Under the pieces are notes generated by a model, which was not told the origin of the DNA, did not search any database, and worked only from the letters and a program-made list of their open reading frames with translations. Positions 17,611-25,546 of a stretch of DNA of 64,000 bases are shown in pieces. The number at the start of each line of letters is the position of its first letter. Within the stretch, counting starts at the first letter, position 1. Origin of the DNA: Clostridiales bacterium (GTDB lineage: Bacteria; Bacillota; Clostridia; Oscillospirales; Oscillospiraceae); contig JAAYAR010000068.1 of the NCBI GenBank assembly GCA_012719235.1, positions 1-64,000 on the forward strand, written 5' to 3'. The translations under genes were made by a program, and so were the position numbers.

Positions 17611-18479
17611 TGGACTATACGGCTCAGACAAACGCGCTTCGGGCCGCTGCCGACAAACTACTGAGCGAGGGAACGGTCGATTGCGTGATCGGCCTTACTC
17701 CCAACGAGGCAGTCGGCTTCCCAACGCCCATAGTGATCCGAAACCCGGAGGACGCCGGCAAGCTTGTATGGGACGAAAACTGCTTTACAAACATTGCCGT
17801 GTATCTGCTGCGTACGACAGGCCGCCGCGCCATTGCCGCCAAAGCCTGCGACGTGCGCTCGATCATAAACCTTCTTGCGGAAAATCAACTTAAGCGCGAT
17901 GAGATCTATATCATCGGCATGCAGTGCCCCGGAATGATAAAGGACGGGGAACCGGCTCCCGGCTGCGACCAGTGCCCCTCATCCGTACCGGGGATATCGG
18001 ATCTCACTATCGGTTCTGACGGCTCAGACACATATCAGGATGAAAAAATGGAGCCCCACGGCGAGAATGTCACCGAATGGATGGAGAACTCCACCGACGC
18101 GGAGAAGAAAGAGCGCTTCCTCAAAGAGATAGACAAATGCATCTTATGCTTTACGTGCCGGCAAGCCTGCCCCGCGTGCTACTGCACGGCCTGCTTCATC
18201 GACAGGAAGGCAGACCCCTGGCGGCAGATCGACGCTGACCGCGCCACAAAGATCGCGTTCCATCTGACCCGCGCAATGCACCTGGCCGGCCGCTGCACTG
18301 ATTGCTGCGCATGCGAGAAGGTCTGTGCGTCAGGAGTAAATCTGCGATATCTCTACCGCGGTATAATCGAATTCGTAAGTGATACCTATGGCTTCACCAC
18401 CGGCGTAGATCCCGATGCCCGCCCTGTAATGAACAGTTTCACGTCTGAAGACAGTGAGACAGGATTCCTTGGGAGGTGA
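17610..18479 (+). CDS. 4Fe-4S dicluster protein, AsrA/FrhB-like
   Basis: Iron-sulfur electron-transfer protein of 289 aa. The N-terminal part contains a KACDVRSIINLLAENQ segment like those of AsrA, HydB and FrhB/FdhB-type proteins. The C-terminal part has cysteine clusters CILCFTCRQACPACYCTACF near residue 175 and CTDCCACEKVC near residue 230, fitting two 4Fe-4S clusters. It shows a similar overall plan to the next gene, so the two may be an old duplication or paired subunits. ATG 17610 overlaps the mvhD stop by 1 nt and follows GGGAGG. It could be the link between MvhD and the NAD(P)H-oxidising subunits. A specific biochemical name is not justified. Confidence 0.74.
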   Translation: MDYTAQTNALRAAADKLLSEGTVDCVIGLTPNEAVGFPTPIVIRNPEDAGKLVWDENCFTNIAVYLLRTTGRRAIAAKACDVRSIINLLAENQLKRDEIYIIGMQCPGMIKDGEPAPGCDQCPSSVPGISDLTIGSDGSDTYQDEKMEPHGENVTEWMENSTDAEKKERFLKEIDKCILCFTCRQACPACYCTACFIDRKADPWRQIDADRATKIAFHLTRAMHLAGRCTDCCACEKVCASGVNLRYLYRGIIEFVSDTYGFTTGVDPDARPVMNSFTSEDSETGFLGR

Positions 18480-18483
18480 CGCG

Positions 18484-19458
18484 ATGAAAAGAATAAAAAC
18501 GACAAAAGAGGCATTCAATAAAGACCTTGCAGCCCTTTTGGATAAATTCGATGTTTTTGCCCCTTCGACAAAACAGGGAAAGCTGGATTACCTTAACATT
18601 ACCGATCCTGAGGATATAACCTGGACTGACGATCTTCCGTACAAGTCGCCAAAGGAGACCGTTTTTCCTCGCGTAGAAGAGATCATGCGCTTTACAAAGG
18701 ACGACGTCGTCCCCACCGCAAACGTAAAACCCGTCCTGCTGCTTGGCGCCAAGCCCTGCGATATCGAATCGTTCGATGTGTTTGACGGCGTGTTCACCTC
18801 TGAAAAAGGCCTGTATATCGACCCGTTTTACAAGGAGCGGCGCGATAAGATGCTGATCATCGGTTCAGGCTGCGCCGCCAAAAAGCCCGGGTGTTTCTGT
18901 GATGAGCGCGGTTATGACATGACGTTTTCCGACAAGTGCGACGCTTTCGTTGCGCTCGACGGCGACGACATGTACATAGATCTCATAACTGACCGCGCTG
19001 AAGGCCTGTTTTCCGGCTCCGACTGCCCGCCGCGCGAGGTAAATAAAGCTCCAGAGACTACCTTGAAGATCGACGCTCATGAAAATGATATCTTCACTAC
19101 CATGCCGTGGGAAGACTGGGCGATGAGCTGCATCGGCTGCGGGACCTGCACCTACGTATGTCCCACCTGCCACTGTTTCGACATTCGCGACGCGGACGAT
19201 AAAGGAGAAGTCACGCGCTGCCGTTTGTGGGACAGCTGTATGTATTCGAATTTTACGCTCCACGCCGGCGGCACGAACCCCCGCACGACACAGGCTGCCA
19301 GATACCGCCAGCGGGTAATGCACAAGTATGTGTACCTGAGGGACAATATCGGGATAACCGCTTGCACGGGCTGCGGCCGCTGCATCCGCTTGTGCCCCGG
19401 AGGGATCAATATTCACGACACAGTTAAAGACATTATGGGGAGGACGGGAAAGAAATGA
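18484..19458 (+). CDS. AsrA/HydB-like 4Fe-4S subunit
   Basis: Homologue of the beta subunit of sulfhydrogenase (HydB) and of anaerobic sulfite reductase subunit A. The N-terminal domain has the characteristic LLLGAKPCDIESFDVFD near residue 80 and the GSGCAAKKPGCFC cysteine group. The C-terminal ferredoxin region has CIGCGTCTYVCPTCHCFD near residue 210 and CTGCGRCIRLCPGGIN near residue 300. It should accept electrons from the FAD subunit encoded next and pass them on through iron-sulfur clusters. No NiFe-hydrogenase or siroheme sulfite reductase genes accompany it, so the pair is being used as a redox input module. ATG 18484 has GGGAGGTGA just upstream; the stop overlaps the next start by 4 nt. 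Confidence 0.85.
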   Translation: MKRIKTTKEAFNKDLAALLDKFDVFAPSTKQGKLDYLNITDPEDITWTDDLPYKSPKETVFPRVEEIMRFTKDDVVPTANVKPVLLLGAKPCDIESFDVFDGVFTSEKGLYIDPFYKERRDKMLIIGSGCAAKKPGCFCDERGYDMTFSDKCDAFVALDGDDMYIDLITDRAEGLFSGSDCPPREVNKAPETTLKIDAHENDIFTTMPWEDWAMSCIGCGTCTYVCPTCHCFDIRDADDKGEVTRCRLWDSCMYSNFTLHAGGTNPRTTQAARYRQRVMHKYVYLRDNIGITACTGCGRCIRLCPGGINIHDTVKDIMGRTGKK

Positions 19459-20288
19459 GTATGAATCCCTATCTGCCGATCCCGGCCCGTATCGAAGAGA
19501 TCATTCAGGAGACAACATCGGACTCCCAGGACGTCAAAACATACAGGCTCAAACCCAAGACCGTCATTGATTTCATGCCCGGACAGTTTGTCGAGTGTTC
19601 GGTCCCGGGGGTAGGCGAGTCCACGTTCGGCTTCGCTTCAAACCCGCTCGTAAAAGACGGCATCGAGCTGACCATCAAGAGGACCGGCCGCGTTACGCAG
19701 GCGATACATATGCTCAGCGCCGGCGACACTCTCTGGATCAGAGGCCCGTTCGGCAACGGTTTCCCGGTTGATTTCTTTGAAGGACACGACCTGTTCTTCG
19801 TTGTGGGCGGGCTCGGCCTGGCCCCGCTTCGCCCGCTGATCGAGTATGTTCTTGACAAGAACAACAGGGACAAATACGGGAAGATAAACATGATGATCGC
19901 CGCACGCACGCCGAAAGACTTTATTTTCACTTACGACTACGATCGGTGGGCCTCCTGCCGGGACGTGCACATCTACCAGACGATCGACGCCGCCGTACCC
20001 GGTTGGGACAAGTTCGTCGGCTTTCCGAATAACCTGATCAAGGACATCGAGTTTGACGGTCAGAACACAATCGGTCTGATCTGCGGTCCTCCGATCATGA
20101 TAAAACTGAATGCTGCCGCGTTCAAATCGCTGGGTATCGCCACAGATCGCATTTATACGACGCTTGAGATGAGGATGACCTGCGGCCTCGGCAAGTGCGG
20201 AAAGTGTAATATCGGGCATCGCTACGTGTGTCTCGACGGTCCCGTCTTCAGCATGAAGGAACTTGACGAGATGCCCGGAGAGTATTAA
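19455..20288 (+). CDS. AsrB/HydG-like FAD/NAD(P)H-binding subunit
   Basis: Ferredoxin-NADP reductase-type subunit of the family that includes sulfhydrogenase gamma (HydG), AsrB and PyrK. The flavin-binding barrel shows MPGQFVECSVPGVGE near residue 40, and the NAD(P)-binding half has VVGGLGLAPLRPLIEYVL near residue 116 and LICGPPIMIK near residue 212. The C-terminal 2Fe-2S motif is CGLGKCGKCNIG then YVC. It probably oxidises (or reduces) NAD(P)H and hands electrons to the AsrA/HydB-like partner immediately upstream. ATG 19455 overlaps that gene's stop (ATGA). PyrK is excluded as the better name because no pyrD is adjacent and the partner is HydB-like. Confidence 0.87.
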   Translation: MSMNPYLPIPARIEEIIQETTSDSQDVKTYRLKPKTVIDFMPGQFVECSVPGVGESTFGFASNPLVKDGIELTIKRTGRVTQAIHMLSAGDTLWIRGPFGNGFPVDFFEGHDLFFVVGGLGLAPLRPLIEYVLDKNNRDKYGKINMMIAARTPKDFIFTYDYDRWASCRDVHIYQTIDAAVPGWDKFVGFPNNLIKDIEFDGQNTIGLICGPPIMIKLNAAAFKSLGIATDRIYTTLEMRMTCGLGKCGKCNIGHRYVCLDGPVFSMKELDEMPGEY

Positions 20289-20305
20289 TAAAAAAGGAAT
20301 TAGGA

Positions 20306-21394
20306 ATGGAAAGAATACCGTTTGACAGGGATACCGAACTGAAGGTAACAGGCGAATACGCCGTCGCCGGTTTCAACAGCAGACCCGGCACCCCCATCCC
20401 GAAGATAAATACGCCCATGACGCCCAAAGAGCACTATCTGCGTTTGATGCGCGGAGAGAAACCTCTTTGGCTGCCGACCGGCTACGATTTTGTCAACATT
20501 TCGCCCAGCTGTATTCCGGATAACGTTGCGCGCGCATTTATCATGGAACTGACACCTTTCCCCATCGAGAAGGTCGGCGGGCCCGATTTCTTCGGAGTCG
20601 AATGGGAGTACGTACCGAAAGCCGGCGGCTCAATGGTGCGTGCCGGTAAGCCCAAGGTGCCGGACATCTGCAGCTGGGAGGAGTATATCACTTTCCCGGA
20701 CCTCAAAAAGATCGACTGGGCGCAAAGCGCAAAGCAGAACTCGGCTCTTATCGACGGAGAGCGCGTCGTATGCATGACGATCCTCAACGGTCTTTTCGAG
20801 CGTTTGATATCGTTCATGGATTTTTCCGAAGCGGCTGTCGCACTCATCGACGATGAGCAAAAAGACGCGGTCCACAGGCTGTTCTCGCGGCTCTGTGACT
20901 TCTACGAAGAGGAGATCGCGATTTTCAAGAAGTATTACAACATCGACCAGTTTTGCCTCCACGACGACTGGGGCAGCCAGCGGGCACCGTTCTTCTCTCC
21001 GGATACAGTGCGAGAGATGCTTTTGCCCTACGTGAAACGGCTTGTCGACTTCACCCACAGTCAGGGCCTGATCTTCGAACTCCACTCCTGCGGAAAAAAC
21101 GAGATCCTCACGCCCGTAATGATCGAGGCCGGGGTCGACGTATGGAAGCCGCAGCCGATGAACGACATCAAGTATCTTTGTAAAGAATACGGCGACAAGA
21201 TCCGTATAGGCATCTCGCCTGACGGCCTTGACCCTTACAACATGCCCACCGAACCCGCGCAATTCATTGCGATTGCCGAAGCGTACGTCGAAAAATGCAG
21301 AGGATATGTCGGCGTCGGCTGCTCGAGCTATATCGGCAGGGAATTCTTCGAAACCGTATATACACTCACCCGCGAGGAATACTGCAATCTGTAG
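20306..21394 (+). CDS. UroD-family (MtaA-type) zinc methyltransferase
   Basis: A 362-aa protein of the uroporphyrinogen decarboxylase superfamily. It carries the H-x-C...C zinc signature of methylcobamide:CoM-type methyltransferases: His260-Ser-Cys262 (in LHSCGKNE) and Cys339 (in GVGCSSYIG), so it is more likely a corrinoid-dependent methyltransferase than a heme enzyme. No other heme genes are nearby. It follows the redox cluster after 17 nt with AAAGGAATTAGGA before ATG 20306, and precedes an AcsE-like methyl-THF methyltransferase. A role in moving methyl groups between a corrinoid protein and a thiol or folate acceptor is an inference; no corrinoid protein or activase is in the window. Confidence 0.75.
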   Translation: MERIPFDRDTELKVTGEYAVAGFNSRPGTPIPKINTPMTPKEHYLRLMRGEKPLWLPTGYDFVNISPSCIPDNVARAFIMELTPFPIEKVGGPDFFGVEWEYVPKAGGSMVRAGKPKVPDICSWEEYITFPDLKKIDWAQSAKQNSALIDGERVVCMTILNGLFERLISFMDFSEAAVALIDDEQKDAVHRLFSRLCDFYEEEIAIFKKYYNIDQFCLHDDWGSQRAPFFSPDTVREMLLPYVKRLVDFTHSQGLIFELHSCGKNEILTPVMIEAGVDVWKPQPMNDIKYLCKEYGDKIRIGISPDGLDPYNMPTEPAQFIAIAEAYVEKCRGYVGVGCSSYIGREFFETVYTLTREEYCNL

Positions 21395-21490
21395 CGCTTA
21401 AAGCAAGATTCCGGACTAAGGACCGCAACTTCCAGAATGCCTGATTGTACAAGCAGACACGAAAATAACCAAAAGAAAAGGAGTATCATT

Positions 21491-22297
21491 ATGATCATTA
21501 TCGGCGAAAAAATTAACGGATCGATCCCTTCTGTCGGAAAGGCGATCGCGGAACGCGACGAGGCTTTTATTAAAGATCTGGCGATCCGCCAGTCGGAAGC
21601 CAACGCCAATTACATCGACGTGTGCGCCTCAGTTGAAGGTGCCCAGGAGATGGAGACTATGGAGTGGCTTATCGGTCTTGTTCAGAGCGTCACCGACACC
21701 CCGATCTGCATCGACAGCCCCAATTCACAGGTCTGCGTTGACTGCATTAAGTTCTGCAATAAACCCGGCCTTATTAACTCGGTATCCATGGAAGGGAAGA
21801 AGGTAGACATCGTCTTCCCGGTCATCGCCGACACCGATTGGGGTGTAATAGCCCTTCTGTGCGACGACTCCGGAATCCCCAGCAACGTTGCAAAGCGCCT
21901 CCAGGTTGCCGACCGCATTATGGCCCTGGCAAAAGAATACGGAATCGCGAATAACCGCGTCTACATCGACCCCCTGGTCACAGCCCTCTCCACGAACGAG
22001 GAGAGCCTGAGCCTCTTCGTAGAATGCACCAAAGAGCTGCTTGAAAAGTACCCCGGCCTTCACATCACGAGCGGCCTTTCAAACATATCGTTCGGGCTGC
22101 CCGCAAGAAAACTCATCAACATTGCGTTTATGACGCTCGCTATGAACGCCGGTATGGATTCCGCGATTGTAGACCCCACTAACCGTGATATGCTCGGCAA
22201 CATCTACGCCACCGAAGCCCTTTTGCAGATAGATGAGTTCTGCCTCGAGTATATAAACGCCTTCAGAGACGGACTTATCGGACCCGTCAAGAAGTAG
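21491..22297 (+). CDS. Methyltetrahydrofolate:corrinoid methyltransferase (AcsE/MetH-type)
   Basis: DHPS-like TIM-barrel methyltransferase that transfers the methyl of 5-methyl-THF to a cob(I)amide protein, or the reverse. The beginning MIIIGEKINGSIPSVGKAI, the DSPN segment (CIDSPNSQV), YIDPLVTALS and TSGLSNISFGLPARKLIN match the pterin-binding motifs of AcsE, including the asparagine in GLSN. Length (268 aa) is close to Moorella AcsE. ATG 21491 with AAAGGAG 7 nt upstream is preferred over a TTG at 21437. The corrinoid iron-sulfur protein and acetyl-CoA synthase genes are not in the window, so it may serve AcsCD elsewhere or a methylotrophic corrinoid protein. Confidence 0.87.
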   Translation: MIIIGEKINGSIPSVGKAIAERDEAFIKDLAIRQSEANANYIDVCASVEGAQEMETMEWLIGLVQSVTDTPICIDSPNSQVCVDCIKFCNKPGLINSVSMEGKKVDIVFPVIADTDWGVIALLCDDSGIPSNVAKRLQVADRIMALAKEYGIANNRVYIDPLVTALSTNEESLSLFVECTKELLEKYPGLHITSGLSNISFGLPARKLINIAFMTLAMNAGMDSAIVDPTNRDMLGNIYATEALLQIDEFCLEYINAFRDGLIGPVKK

Positions 22298-22344
22298 TTA
22301 CAGATATCACCGCTTATTCTGGTTAAAGAAAGGATTATCAGAGA

Positions 22345-24021
22345 ATGGGATACAAGTCGGATATTGAAATTGCCCAGGAGACTAAACTTCAGCACATTTC
22401 CGAGGTTGCCAGGACAGCCGGCATCGATGAGAAATATCTCGAGTATTACGGAAACAATAAAGCGAAAGTCAGCCTTGATCTCATGAAGGATATGCAGGAT
22501 AAGCCGAACGGAAAGCTCATCCTTGTAACGGCCATCACCCCGACACCGGCCGGAGAAGGCAAGACGACAACGACCGTCGGCCTCGGCGACGCCCTTCGCC
22601 ACATCGGCAAAAAGTCCATGATAGCGCTCCGCGAGCCTTCTCTCGGCCCCGTTTTCGGCGTAAAAGGCGGAGCCGCCGGCGGCGGTTATGCCCAGGTCGT
22701 GCCGATGGAGGACATAAACCTGCATTTCACGGGGGACCTTCACGCTATCGGCGCCGCGAACAACCTTCTTGCGGCAATGCTTGACAACCATATCTATCAG
22801 GGCAATAAGCTCAACATCGACCCGCGCAGGATCACGTGGCACAGAGCCGTCGACATGAACGACAGGCAGCTGCGCTTCATGGTGAACGGTATAAACGGCA
22901 GGACAAACGGCGTTCCCCGCGAGGATAGTTTTGATATAACGGTCGCCTCCGAGATCATGGCCGTTCTCTGCCTCTCCTCCGGCATTACCGACCTCAAAGA
23001 GCGTATTGCCCGCATAGTCGTCGGCTATACGTATGATGAAAAGCCTGTCACCGCCGGTGATCTGAAAGCACAGGGCGCTCTTACGGCTCTGCTTAAAGAC
23101 GCTCTTAAGCCGAACCTGGTTCAGACCCTCGAGCACACTCCTGCTTTCGTGCACGGCGGACCTTTCGCGAACATCGCACACGGATGCAACTCCGTTCTCG
23201 CCACGAAATGCGCTCTGAAACTCTCCGATTACCTCGTAACGGAAGCCGGATTCGGAGCGGACCTCGGCGCGGAGAAATTCTTCGATATCAAATGCCGCAT
23301 AGCGGGCCTCAAACCGGACGCAACAGTTATCGTCGCTTCCGTTCGTGCGCTCAAGCACCACGGCGGCGTCGCAAAAGCGAATCTGGGTACCGAAAATCTC
23401 GAGGCTCTCGAAAAGGGTCTTCCGAACCTTCTTCAGCATATTTCGAATGTCACGACCGTTTTCAAAGTTCCCGCAGTCGTCGCAATAAACCGCTTCCCGA
23501 CGGATACAGAAGCGGAACTCAAGCTTATTGAGGATAAATGTAAGGAGCTCGGCGTAAACGTCGCGCTTTCCGAAGTCTGGGGAAAAGGCGGAGCCGGCGG
23601 AGTTGAACTGGCCAAAGAGGTAGTAAGGCTTTGCGAACAACCGAACGATTTCTCCTTTGCGTATGACGTCAACACCAGCATTATGGAAAAACTGGAAGCC
23701 ATCAGCAAGAAGATTTATCACGCCGACTCGGTAGAGCTCGTCGGCACCGCTCCGAAGCAGCTTCAGCAGCTTGAGGATTACGGTTTCGGCAATCTCCCGA
23801 TCTGCATGGCCAAGACGCAGTACAGCTTCTCCGACAATGCTGCCCTGCTCGGAACACCGAAGAATTTCAAGATCACTGTCCGCAATCTGAAAGTCTCCGC
23901 CGGTGCCGGCTTTATAGTCGCACTCACCGGTGAAGTCATGACAATGCCCGGTCTGCCGAAAGTTCCTGCCGCCGAATCCATTGACGTGGACGAGAACGGC
24001 AAGATATCCGGCCTGTTTTAA
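22345..24021 (+). CDS. fhs: Formate--tetrahydrofolate ligase
   Basis: ATP-dependent activation of formate to 10-formyl-THF, the entry point of formate into the methyl branch. The P-loop-like [19 protein letters not shown] lies near residue 65, followed by [20 protein letters not shown] and [20 protein letters not shown], all hallmark segments. Length (558 aa) is normal. ATG 22345 follows AAAGGATTATCAGAGA. fchA starts 5 nt after the stop and folD follows, giving the standard C1 order fhs-fchA-folD. Confidence 0.97.
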   Translation: MGYKSDIEIAQETKLQHISEVARTAGIDEKYLEYYGNNKAKVSLDLMKDMQDKPNGKLILVTAITPTPAGEGKTTTTVGLGDALRHIGKKSMIALREPSLGPVFGVKGGAAGGGYAQVVPMEDINLHFTGDLHAIGAANNLLAAMLDNHIYQGNKLNIDPRRITWHRAVDMNDRQLRFMVNGINGRTNGVPREDSFDITVASEIMAVLCLSSGITDLKERIARIVVGYTYDEKPVTAGDLKAQGALTALLKDALKPNLVQTLEHTPAFVHGGPFANIAHGCNSVLATKCALKLSDYLVTEAGFGADLGAEKFFDIKCRIAGLKPDATVIVASVRALKHHGGVAKANLGTENLEALEKGLPNLLQHISNVTTVFKVPAVVAINRFPTDTEAELKLIEDKCKELGVNVALSEVWGKGGAGGVELAKEVVRLCEQPNDFSFAYDVNTSIMEKLEAISKKIYHADSVELVGTAPKQLQQLEDYGFGNLPICMAKTQYSFSDNAALLGTPKNFKITVRNLKVSAGAGFIVALTGEVMTMPGLPKVPAAESIDVDENGKISGLF

Positions 24022-24026
24022 TCACT

Positions 24027-24665
24027 ATGAGTTTTCGGGAAAAAAGGATCGAGGAGTTCTTGGACGCGCTTGCGTCCAAGGCTCCTGTCCCCGGCGGCGG
24101 AGGAGCTTCGGCACTCCTGAGCGCCATCGGCGCCGCTCTGGGGCAAATGGTGTGCAATCTGACTGTCGGCAAGAAAAAATACGCGGCTGTCGAGCCCGAT
24201 ATTCTTGCACTGCGCGAAAAGCTCGAAGTTATGATGCACGAGTTTGAGCAAATGATGGATGAGGACGCAGTAGCTTTCGAGCCGCTCTCAAAAGCCTACG
24301 GTCTGCCCAGGGACACGCAGGAACAGATCGAAGAGCGCGCAAAGATAATGGAAGCTGCGCTGAAGACCGCCTGCAGTGTACCGCTCAAAATTATGGAGAG
24401 GACTTCCGAAGCACTTGATCTGCTCGCGGAGCTGGCCGAAAAGGGGAGCGCTCTCGCTATAAGTGACGTCGGTGTCGCTGCCGTGGCGGCCAAAGCTGCT
24501 CTTCAGGGAGCAAGTTTGAACGTGTATATCAACACCGATCTCATGGCTGACAAAGCTGCCGCAGCAGCCTATGAGTCTGCCGCGGACTCAATGATGGCGA
24601 AGTATAACAAAGTTGCCGATGATATCTTTACGCTCGTGATTAATCGGGTCAGAAAGGTTGATTAG
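24027..24665 (+). CDS. fchA: Methenyltetrahydrofolate cyclohydrolase (FchA family)
   Basis: Member of the formiminotransferase-cyclodeaminase C-terminal family; in acetogens and clostridia FchA converts 10-formyl-THF to methenyl-THF. The glycine-rich VPGGGGASALLSAIGAALG near residue 20 and VGKKKYAAVE near residue 49 are characteristic, and the rest is helical. Length (212 aa) is typical. It sits between fhs and folD. Because the adjacent FolD lacks the usual cyclohydrolase lysine, this protein probably supplies that step alone. Confidence 0.92.
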   Translation: MSFREKRIEEFLDALASKAPVPGGGGASALLSAIGAALGQMVCNLTVGKKKYAAVEPDILALREKLEVMMHEFEQMMDEDAVAFEPLSKAYGLPRDTQEQIEERAKIMEAALKTACSVPLKIMERTSEALDLLAELAEKGSALAISDVGVAAVAAKAALQGASLNVYINTDLMADKAAAAAYESAADSMMAKYNKVADDIFTLVINRVRKVD

Positions 24666-24667
24666 AG

Positions 24668-25531
24668 ATGGCTGAATTGCTCAAGGGCGCGCCTGTCACT
24701 GCCGCACTTAACGAGAAACTGCAGGGAGAAGTTGCGGAGCTGGGCAAACTTGGCGTCCTGCCCGGACTCGCGATACTTCGTGTCGGCGAAAGGGAAGATG
24801 ACCTTGCATATGAGCGCGGAGCACTCAAGCGCTGCAACACCATAGGGATCGCTGTCAAGCAGGTCGTTTTGCCGGCCGATGTGGCCCAGGACGAATTGCT
24901 CAAAGTTGTTAATGACCTCAACGAGGACAAATCCGTTCACGGTGTCCTGATTTTCCAGCCGCTGCCCAAACACCTGGACGCGGAAGCCGTCAGGGCTGCT
25001 TTAAAGCCTGAAAAGGATGTGGACGGCATCACGGACGGTTCTATGGCCGGCGTCTTTTCGGGCCGCCCGATCGGATATCCTCCCTGTACGGCAAAAGCCT
25101 GTATGGAAATACTTGATTTCTATGGTATTGACCTCACAGGCAAACGGGTCACTGTTATCGGAAGAAGTCTTGTCATCGGGAAACCGGTCGCAATGATGCT
25201 TCTGCAGAAAAACGCGACGGTCACGATGTGCCACACCAAAACCGCGGATCTTCCCGGAGAGTGCGCGAAGGCTGAAGTGCTCGTTGTAGCGGCAGGAAAA
25301 GCGGGAGTGGTAAACGCCTCATACGTGCGCGAGGGCCAGGTCGTGATCGACGTGGGAATAAACGTTGACAATGACGGAAAACTGTGCGGCGACGTGGATT
25401 TCGCAAGCGTGGAACCGATCGTCAAAGCCATAACGCCCGTACCTGCCGGTGTGGGCACGGTGACGACGTCCGTTCTTGCGCAGCATGTTATCGAAGCTGC
25501 CCGGCGCAGCCTGAAAGCCCGGAACAGCTGA
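24668..25531 (+). CDS. folD: Methylenetetrahydrofolate dehydrogenase, FolD family, probably monofunctional
   Basis: Rossmann enzyme oxidising methylene-THF to methenyl-THF, or the reverse, with NAD(P). The family motifs VIGRSLVIGKPVAMMLLQ near residue 160, the VDGITDGSMAG region near residue 118 and TPVPAGVGTVTTSVLAQH near residue 255 are present. The active-site Y...K motif is altered: tyrosine 48 is conserved, but the catalytic lysine four residues later is Ala52 (YERGALKRC), with no gap relative to the conserved downstream glycine. The serine three residues before the tyrosine is Asp45. PGGVGPMT reads PAGVGTVT. These changes suggest loss of cyclohydrolase activity. It starts 2 nt after fchA. 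Confidence 0.9.
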   Translation: MAELLKGAPVTAALNEKLQGEVAELGKLGVLPGLAILRVGEREDDLAYERGALKRCNTIGIAVKQVVLPADVAQDELLKVVNDLNEDKSVHGVLIFQPLPKHLDAEAVRAALKPEKDVDGITDGSMAGVFSGRPIGYPPCTAKACMEILDFYGIDLTGKRVTVIGRSLVIGKPVAMMLLQKNATVTMCHTKTADLPGECAKAEVLVVAAGKAGVVNASYVREGQVVIDVGINVDNDGKLCGDVDFASVEPIVKAITPVPAGVGTVTTSVLAQHVIEAARRSLKARNS

Positions 25532-25546
25532 CTTGGAGGAGATCTT

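Noticed and set aside
20306-21394. Uroporphyrinogen decarboxylase (HemE)
   Set aside because: The protein has the H-x-C...C zinc pattern of methyltransferases, and the surrounding genes are for C1 transfer, not heme.
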